Assembly: GCF_021401125.1 (NCBI RefSeq)
Contig: NZ_JACBFQ010000014.1
Span: 62,001 to 126,000, forward strand
Origin: Xanthobacter sp. NM-59
GTDB lineage: Bacteria; Pseudomonadota; Alphaproteobacteria; Rhizobiales; Xanthobacteraceae
Reading direction: 5' to 3'
DNA: 64,000 nucleotides
Position 1 is the first letter of the stretch. Each line of letters begins with the position of its first letter. Made by a program: the position numbers and the translations under genes. Shown here one piece after another: positions 11,055 to 20,422 of this stretch. The notes below the pieces were generated by a model. It searched no databases and was not told the origin of the DNA. It saw only the letters and a program-made list of their open reading frames with translations.

Positions 11055-11082
11055 TATAGGGGGGGGTGTTTGGCGCCGCAAG
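11055..11082 (-). promoter_or_regulatory. Candidate RpoH (sigma-32) promoter of dnaK
   Basis: Read on the minus strand, CTTGCG (11082-11077), 16 bases, then CCTATAT (11060-11054). This fits the alphaproteobacterial RpoH pattern of CTTG at -35 and CCTATNT at -10. It would start transcription about 130 bases before dnaK, a known heat-shock gene. A run of 8 C lies in the spacer and -10 edge. Confidence 0.5.
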
Positions 11083-11135
11083 GCGTGGTAGCAGGCGGAT
11101 GCGCCCTTTTTCACTCGCTCGCGAGGATGCCGACC

Positions 11136-11798
11136 ATGCCCCTCTCCCGCCCCGTCGGAACCTCGGGCCGGAGCGCCGATGCGCGCTCCGTCCTGGTTGT
11201 GGTGGACCTGCAGGTGGACTTCCTGCCCGGCGGCGCCCTCGCCGTGCCCGGCGGCCACGAGGTCGTGCCCCTGGCCAACCTTGCGGCGGGCTCCTTCCGC
11301 AATGTCGTCCTGACCCAGGACTGGCACCCCGCGGACCATGTCTCCTTCGCCTCCAACCACCCGGGCAAGGCGCCCTACGACACCATCGCCCTGCCCTATG
11401 GCGAGCAGGTGTTGTGGCCGGACCATTGCATTGAGGACAGCATCGGCGCGCGCTTCGCGACCCGGCTGGAGATTCCCCACGCCCAGCTCATCATCCGCAA
11501 GGGCCACCATCGCACCATCGACAGCTATTCCACCTTCTACGAAGCCGACCGCACCACCCCCACAGGCCTTACCGGCTACCTCAAGGAGAGGGGGATCGAC
11601 ACGGTCTATCTGATGGGCCTAGCCACCGACTTCTGCGTGGCGTGGTCGGCGGTGGACGCGACCCGCCACGGCTTCACCACCTATGTGGTGGAGGACGCCT
11701 GCCGCGCCATCGACGTCAACGGCTCCCTGGCGCGGGCCCTTGACCAGATGGATGCCGCCGGGGTTCGGCGGCTGCGGCTCGACGATATCGTGGCGTGA
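11136..11798 (+). CDS. pncA: Nicotinamidase / pyrazinamidase
   Basis: A 220-residue cysteine hydrolase that deamidates nicotinamide to nicotinate in NAD salvage. Catalytic residues are visible: Asp in LVVVDLQVDFLPGG, Lys in IIRKGHH and Cys in LATDFCVAWSAVDA. The metal site is in TQDWHPADHVSF. The ATG at 11136 has GAGGATG just upstream; ATGs at 11127 and 11070 are less likely. The stop codon is inside a hairpin shared with the convergent VOC gene. Confidence 0.95.
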   Translation: MPLSRPVGTSGRSADARSVLVVVDLQVDFLPGGALAVPGGHEVVPLANLAAGSFRNVVLTQDWHPADHVSFASNHPGKAPYDTIALPYGEQVLWPDHCIEDSIGARFATRLEIPHAQLIIRKGHHRTIDSYSTFYEADRTTPTGLTGYLKERGIDTVYLMGLATDFCVAWSAVDATRHGFTTYVVEDACRAIDVNGSLARALDQMDAAGVRRLRLDDIVA

Positions 11799-11814
11799 GC
11801 CCTCGCGGGCTCAC
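11795..11814. terminator. Bidirectional hairpin spanning both stop codons
   Basis: GTGAGCCC (11795-11802) and GGGCTCAC (11807-11814) form a perfect 8-bp stem with loop TCGC. The pncA stop is in the left arm and the stop of the convergent VOC gene in the right arm. It probably limits read-through in both directions. There is no T run. Confidence 0.45.
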
Positions 11815-12188
11815 ATCTCCGCCGTCATCCAGCCCATGGCCGCGCCGGTGGCGTCGGTGACGATGGCGATGCGGCCCACCCCGGGCACCTCGAACGGGGG
11901 ACGGATCACCTGCCCGCCATTCTCCTCTAGGAGCTTGAGGCGCGCCTCGAGATTGTCCACGTTGATGTAGGGGAACCAGTGGGGCGGCACCTCCGGCGGC
12001 AGGATCTCAGTCTTGTCCATCAGGCCCGCCACGGGCTCCTCGCCGAGATGGGCGACGTAATAGGGGTGAGCCCCATCGGTGGGCATTTCCGCGAACGACC
12101 AGCCAAGAGTGGCGCCGTAAAAGGCCTTGGCCTTTTCCACGTCGTCCGTCATCAGCTCGTTCCAGTAGAATTTTCCATGCTGGGCCAT
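11811..12188 (-). CDS. VOC (glyoxalase/bleomycin resistance) family protein
   Basis: A 125-residue single vicinal-oxygen-chelate domain protein of the kind that binds a metal and acts on small molecules, though this member's substrate is unknown. It begins MAQHGKFYWNELMTDD and has AKAFYGATLGWSFAEMP, PPHWFPYINVDNLEARL and the C-terminal GVGRIAIVTDATGAAMGWM, all typical of the glyoxalase-like subgroup. GGAGG lies 7-11 bases before the ATG at 12188. It is convergent with pncA. Confidence 0.85.
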   Translation of the reverse strand: MAQHGKFYWNELMTDDVEKAKAFYGATLGWSFAEMPTDGAHPYYVAHLGEEPVAGLMDKTEILPPEVPPHWFPYINVDNLEARLKLLEENGGQVIRPPFEVPGVGRIAIVTDATGAAMGWMTAEM

Positions 12189-12360
12189 GGGCGCCTCCTC
12201 CTGTTGGGCGCTCCTGTGTACACGATGACCCAGGCCCGCGCTCGCGCCCATTTCGCCGATCCGGCGGGATCCGGTGGACAGCGGGCCCGAGGCCAGCGCA
12301 CGGCGCGCCCGGGGAGCTGGGCAATGGTATGATGCGCGCGTCCGCGGACCGGAGGCCACC

Positions 12361-12984
12361 ATGACCCACGTCCTTGAGCTCGCCCCCGGCGCCCTGTGGT
12401 ATCCGGAAGCCATTGGCGCGCAGGAGCAGGTGGCCCTGCTGGCCGATATCCGCGCGGTGCTCGCGCAGGCACCCCTGTTCACGCCCACCATGCCGCGCAC
12501 CGGCAAGAGCCTCTCCGTGCGCATGAGCAATTGCGGGCCGCTGGGCTGGGTCTCCGATGCCGGCGGCTATCGCTACCAGGCCTTCCACCCCGACACCCGC
12601 GCCCCCTGGCCCCCCATGCCGGAGCGCCTGCAGGACGCCTATGCCCGCTTCGGCACACCCATGGCCCCCGCGGAGGCCTGCCTCATCAATTATTACGCCC
12701 CCGACGCGCGCATGAGCCTGCACCAGGACCGCGACGAGGCGGACCTGACTGCCCCGGTGGTTTCCATCTCCCTGGGCGACACGGCCCTGTTCCGGCTGGG
12801 CGGCGCCGAGCGGTCGGGGTCGACGCGCTCCATCCGCCTGGCCTCCGGCGACGTGTTCGTGCTCTCGGGGGCGAGCCGCCTGGCCTTTCACGGGGTGGAC
12901 CGGATCATGGGCGGGTCGTCGCGGCTGCTGGCGGAAGGCGGGCGCTTCAATCTCACCCTGCGGCGCGTCACCTGCGCCGGGTGA
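12361..12984 (+). CDS. alkB: Alpha-ketoglutarate-dependent DNA repair dioxygenase AlkB
   Basis: A 207-residue Fe(II)/2-oxoglutarate dioxygenase that removes alkyl groups (1-methyladenine, 3-methylcytosine) from DNA. Iron ligands are His121 and Asp123 (LHQDRDE) and His177 (AFHGVDR). 2-Oxoglutarate would bind Arg195 and Arg201 in RFNLTLRR. The family segments NYYAPDARMSLHQD and SISLGDTALFRLGG are present. GGAGG sits just upstream of the ATG at 12361; an in-frame ATG at 12274 is unlikely. Confidence 0.95.
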   Translation: MTHVLELAPGALWYPEAIGAQEQVALLADIRAVLAQAPLFTPTMPRTGKSLSVRMSNCGPLGWVSDAGGYRYQAFHPDTRAPWPPMPERLQDAYARFGTPMAPAEACLINYYAPDARMSLHQDRDEADLTAPVVSISLGDTALFRLGGAERSGSTRSIRLASGDVFVLSGASRLAFHGVDRIMGGSSRLLAEGGRFNLTLRRVTCAG

Positions 12985-13090
12985 TGGGGGGCGGGTGACT
13001 GGGACCGCGCATTCGTGCGAACCTGACGCGGATTTGCCGGGCCGATTCGCCTTCCGCGTGCGCCCGGCCGCCTCGATGGAGCCCCTCCCG

Positions 13091-14053
13091 ATGCTTCATG
13101 GCTTGCTGCGCCGTGGAATGAACGGGCTTGCCGCCCTTGGCCTTTCGGTCGCGACCCTGGCGCTGATGGCCGCCGCCGCCCTCGCGGGCGAAGTGGTGTT
13201 TCCGCGCGGCTCGGTCATGGGGCTGGAGCCCCCGCCCGGAATGGTGGAAAGCACCACCTTCGCCGGCTTCGAGGACGGGGCGCACAACGCCTCCATCCTG
13301 ATGGTGGACATGCCGCCCCAGGCCTATGCGCAGATCGAGGATGGCTTTTCCGATGCCGCGCTGGCCAGCAAGGGCATCACCGTGGAATCCCGCGGGCCCT
13401 TCACCATTCCCGGCGCGAAGGGCTATCTGGTCACCGGCACGCAGACCGCCGGCCCCTTCCGCGTGCGCAAGTGGATCCTCCTCGCCGGCACCGACCTCGT
13501 GACCGCTCTCGTCACCGTGCAGGTGGCGGAGACCGATGCGGCGGCCCTGCCCGACGCGGAGGTGCGCAAGGCCCTCGCCACCCTCGCCTTCCGCTCGCCG
13601 CAGGACCAGGTGGCGGCGTTGCCCTTCACCGTGACGGACCTGGCCGGGTTCCGCGTGGTGCGCACATTCGGCGGCTCCACCGTGATGCTCACCGATGGGC
13701 CGAAGAACACCATCGAGGGCGCGGAGCAGCCCTATTTCGTCGTGTCGGTCGCATCCGGCGCGCCGCGCGAGGATGAGCGCCGCCAGTTCGCGCTGCGGGC
13801 CCTCTCCACCCTCTCGGGCCTCAAGGACATGCGGCTGGAGCGCGCCGAGCCCCTGCGCATCGCCCAGCTGCCCGGCTATGAGGTGATGGCCCAGGCGGTG
13901 GACGCCAAGACCGGCGAGGCAGTGAAGATCGTGCAATGGCTGCGCTTCGGCCAGACCGGCCACATTCGCATGGTCGGCATTTCCAAGCTCGACGCCTTCC
14001 CCGAGCTCTACCCCCGCTTCCGCGCCATCCGCGACGGCATCGACGCACGCTAG
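13091..14053 (+). CDS. Exported protein of unknown function
   Basis: A 320-residue protein that starts with a signal peptide (RRGMNGLAALGLSVATLALMAAAALAGE); the mature part begins near EVVFPRGS. The mature part is mixed alpha/beta with no cysteine and no recognised catalytic motif. Two similar halves may exist: each has a segment on falling within a phrase such as FTIPGAKGYLV or LRIAQLPGYEVMAQ, suggesting a repeated domain of about 130 residues. I chose the ATG at 13091 because GGAG lies 9 bases before it; 13076 is an alternative. It is probably periplasmic. Confidence 0.7.
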   Translation: MLHGLLRRGMNGLAALGLSVATLALMAAAALAGEVVFPRGSVMGLEPPPGMVESTTFAGFEDGAHNASILMVDMPPQAYAQIEDGFSDAALASKGITVESRGPFTIPGAKGYLVTGTQTAGPFRVRKWILLAGTDLVTALVTVQVAETDAAALPDAEVRKALATLAFRSPQDQVAALPFTVTDLAGFRVVRTFGGSTVMLTDGPKNTIEGAEQPYFVVSVASGAPREDERRQFALRALSTLSGLKDMRLERAEPLRIAQLPGYEVMAQAVDAKTGEAVKIVQWLRFGQTGHIRMVGISKLDAFPELYPRFRAIRDGIDAR

Positions 14054-14348
14054 GGGCTCCCCCAGGTCATGGACGGCGGCAGCGCGGGAGCCGGCTACAT
14101 TCCCCAACGCAATACGCGACGCGCACCAACGCGGCCGCAGCTCTGCTCCAGCCTCCACGCTGGCGGCGCGGTGACGGTGCGAAACGCGCCCGCCGGATGA
14201 CCTGAAGGACAGCGCGGACGCCGATGGGTGCCATGCCCCCGGCACGACGACGCCGGCGGGATAGCGCGATGGCTGCCGCTGGGCGCAATCAAGAACCAGC
14301 CTTCCGCCGGACGCACCGTCCTCGGCGCGTCCGGTCAAACGCCAGTCG
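14054..14348. other. Intergenic stretch, nothing recognised
   Basis: Between two convergent genes. No convincing terminator with a T run and no RNA gene were seen. Confidence 0.4.
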
Positions 14349-15701
14349 TCAGGCCACCTTGATGTCGCTCAGGAAGCGCCGCACCTCCTGGTTCAGGGTA
14401 TCGAGCTGCCGCGTGAGATCGGAGGCCGCGGAGAACACGCGCGTGGCCGCCGAGTTGGACTCGGTCATGGCCTCGGTCACCCGGCCGATGCTGGAGGTCA
14501 CCTCAATGGTGCCCTGGGAGGCATCGTGGATGTTGCGGGCGATCTCCTGGGTGGCGCTCTCCTGCTGGCGCACCGCATCCGAGATGGATTCGGCCACCGA
14601 ATTGATGGTGCCGATGGTTCCCGAAATGCCCTCGATGGTGACCAGGGTGGCTTCCGTGTCCGCCTGGATGGTCTCGATCTGCGAGCGGATTTCGGAGGTG
14701 GCCTTGCTGGTCTGCTCGGCCAGCTGCTTCACCTCGTCGGCCACCACCGCGAAGCCGCGCCCGGCCGCGCCCGCATGGGCGGCCTCGATGGTGGCGTTCA
14801 GGGCCAGCAGATTGGTGCGGCCGGCAATCTCGCTGATGAGGCCGATGATGCTGCCGATGTGATCGGTGGCGTCCGCCAGGGTCTTCACCTTGCTGCTCGC
14901 CTGTCCCACATCGGCCACCGCGCGGGTCGTCACCTCCGCGGACTGGGCCACCTGCCGGCTGATCTCGCGCACCGACGCGGAGAGCTGCTCGGTCGCGGCG
15001 GCCACCGTCGCCACATTGTCCGAGGCATGCTCCGATGCCGCGGCCACCGCCTGGGACTGGGCCGAGGTCTGTTCCACGAACGCCGTCATGCCCTGGGCCG
15101 TGGTGTGCAGGTCCGCCACCGAGGACGACACCACCGACACCACCGAGCCCACCGTCTCCTCGAACGAATGGGCAAGGCGGCTGAGCGTCGCCGTGCGGTC
15201 GCGCTGGCCAGCCTGAAGATAAACCTGGATGGCGAGATCCATGTCGAGGATGGCGACGCGGATGACCGCCGTCTGCAGCTTCATCGCGTGCTCGGCCTTG
15301 CGGCGTGCGAACAGGGCGCCACTCATGTGCTCGTGGCCGAGGGACGCCACCAGATGGCTGATGAGGAAGCTGTAGCCGCCGATATACCAGTGCGGATCCA
15401 GGCCCAGCTTGTTGTGCATCTCGCCGATGCGGGTGACGGACGCCTCGTATTCCTCATCGAAGCGCGCATCCAGGATGACGGACCAGTGGTTGAGCTGCAT
15501 GCGCTTGGCGCGCTGCATCTGTTCCGGGCTGCCGAAGAAGCGGCGCGTTTCCGGCTCGGAGCCGACATGCTCATAAAATCTATCAAGCACATCGGAAAGA
15601 AGATGAAGAATATCTGCCTTTGACGATTTCAGAAGCGCCGCGGTCTCATTGTCGATGAGATTAAATTTCAGCCGGTCACGCATATTCAGATCGGACGACA
15701 T
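14349..15701 (-). CDS. Globin-coupled methyl-accepting chemoreceptor (aerotaxis type)
   Basis: A 450-residue soluble receptor. Residues about 10-165 form a protoglobin-type sensor domain. Its likely proximal haem ligand is His96 in [20 protein letters not shown], so it should bind haem and sense O2 or another gas. From about residue 185 on it is a coiled-coil signalling domain; the CheA/CheW-contacting hairpin tip reads [21 protein letters not shown], followed by [17 protein letters not shown]. There are no membrane segments and no CheR-tethering pentapeptide. An aerotaxis role is inferred from HemAT-like architecture, fitting an organism that must balance oxygen with nitrogenase and hydrogen oxidation. 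Confidence 0.88.
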   Translation of the reverse strand: MSSDLNMRDRLKFNLIDNETAALLKSSKADILHLLSDVLDRFYEHVGSEPETRRFFGSPEQMQRAKRMQLNHWSVILDARFDEEYEASVTRIGEMHNKLGLDPHWYIGGYSFLISHLVASLGHEHMSGALFARRKAEHAMKLQTAVIRVAILDMDLAIQVYLQAGQRDRTATLSRLAHSFEETVGSVVSVVSSSVADLHTTAQGMTAFVEQTSAQSQAVAAASEHASDNVATVAAATEQLSASVREISRQVAQSAEVTTRAVADVGQASSKVKTLADATDHIGSIIGLISEIAGRTNLLALNATIEAAHAGAAGRGFAVVADEVKQLAEQTSKATSEIRSQIETIQADTEATLVTIEGISGTIGTINSVAESISDAVRQQESATQEIARNIHDASQGTIEVTSSIGRVTEAMTESNSAATRVFSAASDLTRQLDTLNQEVRRFLSDIKVA

Positions 15702-16307
15702 ATTGCCTCTCGCCCTGCCCCGCCATCCGACAGGAAATAACCCTCAAAAAATAAAAACGTGATTGCTCACCGAAAAAAGGCGGCTCTCGGATCAGAACAA
15801 CACGTTCCAATGCCAACGCAATAACAAGATAGGCATTTTTACTTAGAATAACACAGGATCGTATCGTTTCAATACGACCAAAACCCGAACAGAACCCGAC
15901 CACACCTCGTTCACATCACAAATCGGAGACCTGAACCAGCGCCGAGAACCTGAAACGCCACGAGCAGCACGAAAAACGAGATGACTGCCGCGGATGGCCT
16001 CGCACCGGCCTTTCCCCTCCCCAGAGCTCTCACATTCGCGCGCATCCCGCGGTGTGAAAGAAGGACCCGATCTCTCAATACGGCCCGACCACCGCCCCCT
16101 CACAACAACCATGCGGATGCCTGAAAGCAGCGTTATTCCCGCCAATAACTATCAGACATTCTCTTGCGGCCCCGGCATTGCGGTTGGACCATGCCGCCTA
16201 ATACCGTTAGTCACCTTCCGGGTGCGTCGCAACATTTATCCAAAGGGGCGCGAGGAGCCGCATCTGCGGTCTTTTGCCTCCGGAGCGGTGCCGGGCGTTC
16301 ATTTCCG
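15702..16307. other. AT-richer leader region upstream of the chemoreceptor
   Basis: About 600 bases between the chemoreceptor start and the hypF stop. The part next to the chemoreceptor (about 15700-15900) is clearly poorer in GC than its surroundings, as is the first part of that gene, so the promoter probably lies there and this receptor may have been acquired. I see no supported gene, RNA or clear terminator. Confidence 0.45.
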
Positions 16308-18962
16308 TCATTCACGCGCGAGCTGCCGGGCCGCAGCCACCGCAGCCTGGCCCAGCGCGAGGCCGCCATCATTGGCCGGCACTGCCGCCGGCAGAAGAAC
16401 CCGCAAGCCGTGATCGGCCAGGCGTCGCGTCACGATCTCCACCAGCAGCGCGTTCTGGAACACCCCGCCGGAAAGGGCGACGGCCCGCACGCCCTTCTCC
16501 TCCGCGCGCAGCGCGGCCGCATCGGCGAAGGCGGTGCCAAGGCCAAGATGAAAGGCGCCGGCCATGGCGCCCGTGTCGCGCCCCGCGGCCCGGTCCGCCA
16601 CCAGGGCACGCCACAGGGGAGAAGGATCGAGCTCCTGGACACCGCCCGCGCCATTCTCCTGCGTTACAGCGAATGGATAGCGCTCCCCCTCCAGCCGCGC
16701 GCACGCTTCCAGGGCCATGGCGGCCTCGCCTTCATGGGTAAGGCGGGTGGGCGCCAGACCCAGCAGCGCCGCCACCGCATCGAACAGCCGACCGGCGGAG
16801 CTGGCGGGCGGCGCGTTCAGCCCCTTGTCCGCCATGGCCCGCAGCGTCGCCACCGGACGGTGCGAGAACAGCGCGCGCAGGCTCGCATCCGCGTCCACAG
16901 CCGCGCGCCCCAGGGCCCGGTCGAGATGGGCGAGCAGAACGCGCCATGGCTCGCGGTTCGCGGCATCCCCGCCCATCAGGGGAATGGGGGAGAGGTGGGC
17001 CACCCGTTCGGCCGCGACATAGTCTCCGCACAGGATCTCCGCGCCCCAGATGGTGCCATCGGCCCCGAGCCCCAGCCCGTCGAGCACAATGCCGACAACC
17101 GGACCATCACCGCGCCGCCAGCCATTTTCGGCCATGGCGGCGGCCATGTGGGCGTGGTGGTGCTGCACGATCTCCAGCGGCAGACCATCCGCCTGCGCCC
17201 GCGCGGTGCCGAAGCGGGTGGCGTGGTAGCCGGGATGGGCATCCACCGCGACCACCTGGGGCGCATGGGCGAACAGGGCGCCGTAATCCGCGATGGCCGC
17301 GTCGAACGCATCGGCCGTGCCCGGCTCGTCCAGGTCCCCCAGATGATGGGAGAGGAGCGCCTTTGCCCCATGGGTGAGGCAGATGGCGCTCTTCAGCTCG
17401 GCCCCCAGCGCCAGGATGGGCGGCGCTGGCGCGAAGTCCTCGGGCAAAGCCAGGGGCATGGGCGCAAGGCCCCGCCCCCGTCGCAGCACCCGCGCCTGCC
17501 CCGCGGCAAGGCGCATCACACTGTCATCGAGCCGCCGCGCGATGGGCCGGTCGTGCATCAGGAAGGCATCGACGATGCCGGCGAGCGCCGCGCGCGCCTC
17601 CCCGTTCCCGATCACCTGCGGCGCGCCCGAACTGTTGCCCGAGGTCATCACCAGCGGGCGGCCGACCGCCTCCAGCAGCAGGTGATGAAGGGGCGTGTAG
17701 GGCAGCATCACCCCCACATGCCGCTGTCCGGGCGCGATGCCCGCGGCAAGGCCGGCCCCCTCCCGCAGCGGCAGGAGCACGATGGGCGCACCGGGCGCGG
17801 CCAGCGCGGCGGCCTCTTCGGCGCCGATAATGCAGAGCCGCGCCGCCATGGCGCCATCGGCCATGATGGCGAGGGGCTTGGCGGGGCGCCGCTTGCGCCG
17901 GCGCAGCTCCTCCACCGCGGCGGCATTGGTGGCGTCGCAGGCAATGTGAAAGCCGCCAATGCCCTTCACCGCGACGATTCCGCCGTCACACAGGAGCGCG
18001 GCCGCCTGGGCGAGCGGATCGACCTCGGCGGAAGCCGGCCCTTTGCGCAGCACTTCCTCCCCCGCGCCGGACGGAAGACCCGTGCCGGCCCCGACCGACG
18101 CCGGGGTTGAACTTGAGTCAAAGCCTGCGGCCGGCCCGGACCGCACCGGATCAGCGGTCCTTGCCAGCCCCCCATCCAAAGCCCGAAGTGGGGGGCGGAG
18201 GGGGCCATCAGCCGCTCGCTCTTCTTCCGCAGCGCGTCCGGCCGCAAACGCCGCGATGCTGGAGCCGGCCTCTTCCATGTGCCCCGCTCCGCCCAGGACG
18301 ACCCGTGCCGCCCCCGAGGCCGAATCAGGCGCGACCACCTCGGCCCCGCCGGGTGCGGAAGGCGATCCCGGCCCCTCCCCCCTCTCCAGCCACACGCGCG
18401 GCCCGCAGGCGGGGCAGGCGATGGGCTGGGCGTGGAAGCGGCGATCGGCGGGATCGGCATATTCCGCTGCGCAGTCCGGGCACATGATGAAGCCGGCCAT
18501 GGTGGTGGCCGGGCGGTCATAGGGCAGGCCGGTGACGATGGAAAAGCGCGGCCCGCAATCGGTGCAATTGGTGAAGGCGTAGCGAAAGCGCCGGGCCTTG
18601 GGGTCCGCCAACTCGGCCCGGCAGGCCGGGCAGGTGGCCACATCCGGCACCACCCCCACCGAAACCGTGCCGGGCCCGCTGGCGATGATGCGGAAATCCA
18701 TTTCGTCCGGCCGGGGCGCGGGCGCGCGGGAGACATGATCGATCCGCGCCAGAGGCGGTGCTTCGGCCAGGAGCGCGGCGGCGAAGGCGTCGAGAACGGC
18801 AGGCGCCCCCGCGACCCGGATGACGACCCGGTCACCCAGGTTGCACACATGGCCGCAAAGCCCCATCCGCCGCGCCAGCCGATAGACGAACGGGCGGAAG
18901 CCCACCCCCTGCACGATGCCGCCAAGGGTGATCTCGATGGCGCTCTCCGGCTCGCCTGCCAT
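16308..18962 (-). CDS. hypF: Carbamoyltransferase HypF with a large internal insertion
   Basis: An 884-residue hydrogenase maturation enzyme that makes the thiocarbamate on HypE from which the active-site cyanide ligands come. It has an acylphosphatase domain (VQGVGFRPFVYRLA, residues 18-30), four CxxC zinc pairs (Cys111/114, 133/136, 161/164, 183/186), a YrdC-like domain (VAVKGIGGFHIACDATN) and a C-terminal Kae1-like domain with HHHAHMAA and VALSGGVFQNALL. Residues about 195-315 are a low-complexity Gly/Ala/Pro/Glu-rich stretch absent from typical HypF (about 750-780 residues). The gene follows hupV by two bases, so it is in the sensor operon. The frame remains open upstream, but the ATG at 18962 matches the family start. 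Confidence 0.95.
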   Translation of the reverse strand: MAGEPESAIEITLGGIVQGVGFRPFVYRLARRMGLCGHVCNLGDRVVIRVAGAPAVLDAFAAALLAEAPPLARIDHVSRAPAPRPDEMDFRIIASGPGTVSVGVVPDVATCPACRAELADPKARRFRYAFTNCTDCGPRFSIVTGLPYDRPATTMAGFIMCPDCAAEYADPADRRFHAQPIACPACGPRVWLERGEGPGSPSAPGGAEVVAPDSASGAARVVLGGAGHMEEAGSSIAAFAAGRAAEEERAADGPLRPPLRALDGGLARTADPVRSGPAAGFDSSSTPASVGAGTGLPSGAGEEVLRKGPASAEVDPLAQAAALLCDGGIVAVKGIGGFHIACDATNAAAVEELRRRKRRPAKPLAIMADGAMAARLCIIGAEEAAALAAPGAPIVLLPLREGAGLAAGIAPGQRHVGVMLPYTPLHHLLLEAVGRPLVMTSGNSSGAPQVIGNGEARAALAGIVDAFLMHDRPIARRLDDSVMRLAAGQARVLRRGRGLAPMPLALPEDFAPAPPILALGAELKSAICLTHGAKALLSHHLGDLDEPGTADAFDAAIADYGALFAHAPQVVAVDAHPGYHATRFGTARAQADGLPLEIVQHHHAHMAAAMAENGWRRGDGPVVGIVLDGLGLGADGTIWGAEILCGDYVAAERVAHLSPIPLMGGDAANREPWRVLLAHLDRALGRAAVDADASLRALFSHRPVATLRAMADKGLNAPPASSAGRLFDAVAALLGLAPTRLTHEGEAAMALEACARLEGERYPFAVTQENGAGGVQELDPSPLWRALVADRAAGRDTGAMAGAFHLGLGTAFADAAALRAEEKGVRAVALSGGVFQNALLVEIVTRRLADHGLRVLLPAAVPANDGGLALGQAAVAAARQLARE

Positions 18963-18964
18963 GG

Positions 18965-20422
18965 TCAGTGCACCGTGCACACCATGCAGGGGTCGAAGGA
19001 GCGCACGATATGCTGCACGCTCACCGGCGTTGTTTCCCCCGGGCGCACGGGCGCGCCCACCAGCGCCGCTTCCAGCGGGCCCGGCACGCCGGCGGCATCG
19101 CGGGGCGAGAAATTCCAGGTGGTGGGGGCGATGATCTGGTAGCGGGCAATGCGCCCCTTCTCCACCACCACCCAATGCCCCAAAGCCCCGCGCGCCGCCT
19201 CCGTCAGGCCAAAGGCGCGGCCACTCACGGGCAGATCGCCCTGGGCGCACCAGGGGGCGGAAGGCTCCAGCGCGCGCACCCAGTTCGTCATGGCGAGCAG
19301 CGTGCGCGCGGTCTCCAGCAGCCGACCCACCACCCGCGCCCGCACGCTCGCCCCTTCCCGTGCGGCAAGGTCCCGCGCCAAGGGGTGGGCATCCACCACC
19401 TGGCGCGCCAGGGCTCCGGTCTCGAACGGCTGGCCGGCGAGGCGCGGCGCCTTGCACCAGGTGTAGCCGGCCTCGTCGGCGGCATCGGGGAAGGTCGAGC
19501 CCTCGAAAGGCGGGTGTGGGCGCTCGCGCCCCTCCATGCGGGCGAAGCTGTGGTCCTCGGTGATGGCCTCCACGTCGAGCGCGCCCGGCCGGCCCCGCGC
19601 GAAGGTGCCGGCGGCATAGAGCCGGCGCTCATCCGCCTGCGGATAGGCGCCATAGGACAGGAAGCGGTCATAGGCCCGGCCCATGAGGTTCAGCCCCAGG
19701 TCATCGGCGATGGCGAGGAACAAGGAGAGGTCCCCGCCCCGCCCGTCCGCCCACGCCTCCAGCTCGGCGATGCTCGCCAGCGCGGCCACCTCCTCCAGCG
19801 GCCCGGCGAACAAATGCTCCTCCAGCGCCGCGCGCACGGCGGACAGGGTGGCGAGCAATCTCATCTGGTCGCGCGCATCGGCGCTGCGGCTCACCCCGCC
19901 GGGCTGAAGGGCCAAAGTGTGCGGCCAGCGGCCGGCGAGGAGGCCCATCACATGCAACAGCGTCGCCCGGGTGGCCAAAGCGCGGGCCACGCTCGCCCCC
20001 CGCGCCGCCTTGAACCGCCGCTCCACCTCCGCGAACCACGGCCGGCCCTCATAAAGGGCGCGGGCGAAATCGGGCATGAAGAAGACGTGGAAATGGGTGA
20101 GATGGTCCGCCACATTCTCGGTGGCCACCATGAGATTGGTGGCCATGCGCCCGTTGGGCGTGGGCGCGATCCCCTGCAGCCCCGCCAGCGCCAGCGCCGC
20201 CGCATGGGACTGGGACACCGAGCAGATGCCGCAGATGCGCGGGGCGATCACCAGCGCATCGCGCGGGTCGCGCCCCTCCAGGATGCGCTCGAAACCCCGG
20301 AACAGCGGCGAGGAGACATAAGCCGCGCGCACCGCGCCATCGGCCACGTCCAGGCGCACTTCCAGGTCGCCCTCCACGCGATTGAAGGGGCCGACGATGA
20401 GGCGGGTCGGATTTTCGGTCAT
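18965..20422 (-). CDS. hupV: Regulatory [NiFe] hydrogenase large subunit HupV/HoxC
   Basis: A 485-residue large subunit of the H2-sensing hydrogenase. NiFe ligands are RICGICS (Cys64, Cys67) and DPCMVCTVH (Cys479, Cys482). The protein ends exactly at that final histidine, so it lacks the C-terminal peptide that a maturation protease removes from catalytic large subunits; this marks the regulatory class. Its start overlaps the hupU stop (ATGA). With HupU it should bind H2 and pass the signal to the kinase HupT, controlling hup gene expression. Confidence 0.94.
   Translation of the reverse strand: MTENPTRLIVGPFNRVEGDLEVRLDVADGAVRAAYVSSPLFRGFERILEGRDPRDALVIAPRICGICSVSQSHAAALALAGLQGIAPTPNGRMATNLMVATENVADHLTHFHVFFMPDFARALYEGRPWFAEVERRFKAARGASVARALATRATLLHVMGLLAGRWPHTLALQPGGVSRSADARDQMRLLATLSAVRAALEEHLFAGPLEEVAALASIAELEAWADGRGGDLSLFLAIADDLGLNLMGRAYDRFLSYGAYPQADERRLYAAGTFARGRPGALDVEAITEDHSFARMEGRERPHPPFEGSTFPDAADEAGYTWCKAPRLAGQPFETGALARQVVDAHPLARDLAAREGASVRARVVGRLLETARTLLAMTNWVRALEPSAPWCAQGDLPVSGRAFGLTEAARGALGHWVVVEKGRIARYQIIAPTTWNFSPRDAAGVPGPLEAALVGAPVRPGETTPVSVQHIVRSFDPCMVCTVH

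Noticed and set aside
16164-18110. Long plus-strand open frame opposite hypF
   Set aside because: Arg/Gly/His-rich shadow of hypF; no ribosome binding site.
18963-19457. Upstream extension of the hypF reading frame into hupV
   Set aside because: The frame is open only because hupV has few stops in that phase; HypF homologues begin at the ATG at 18962.
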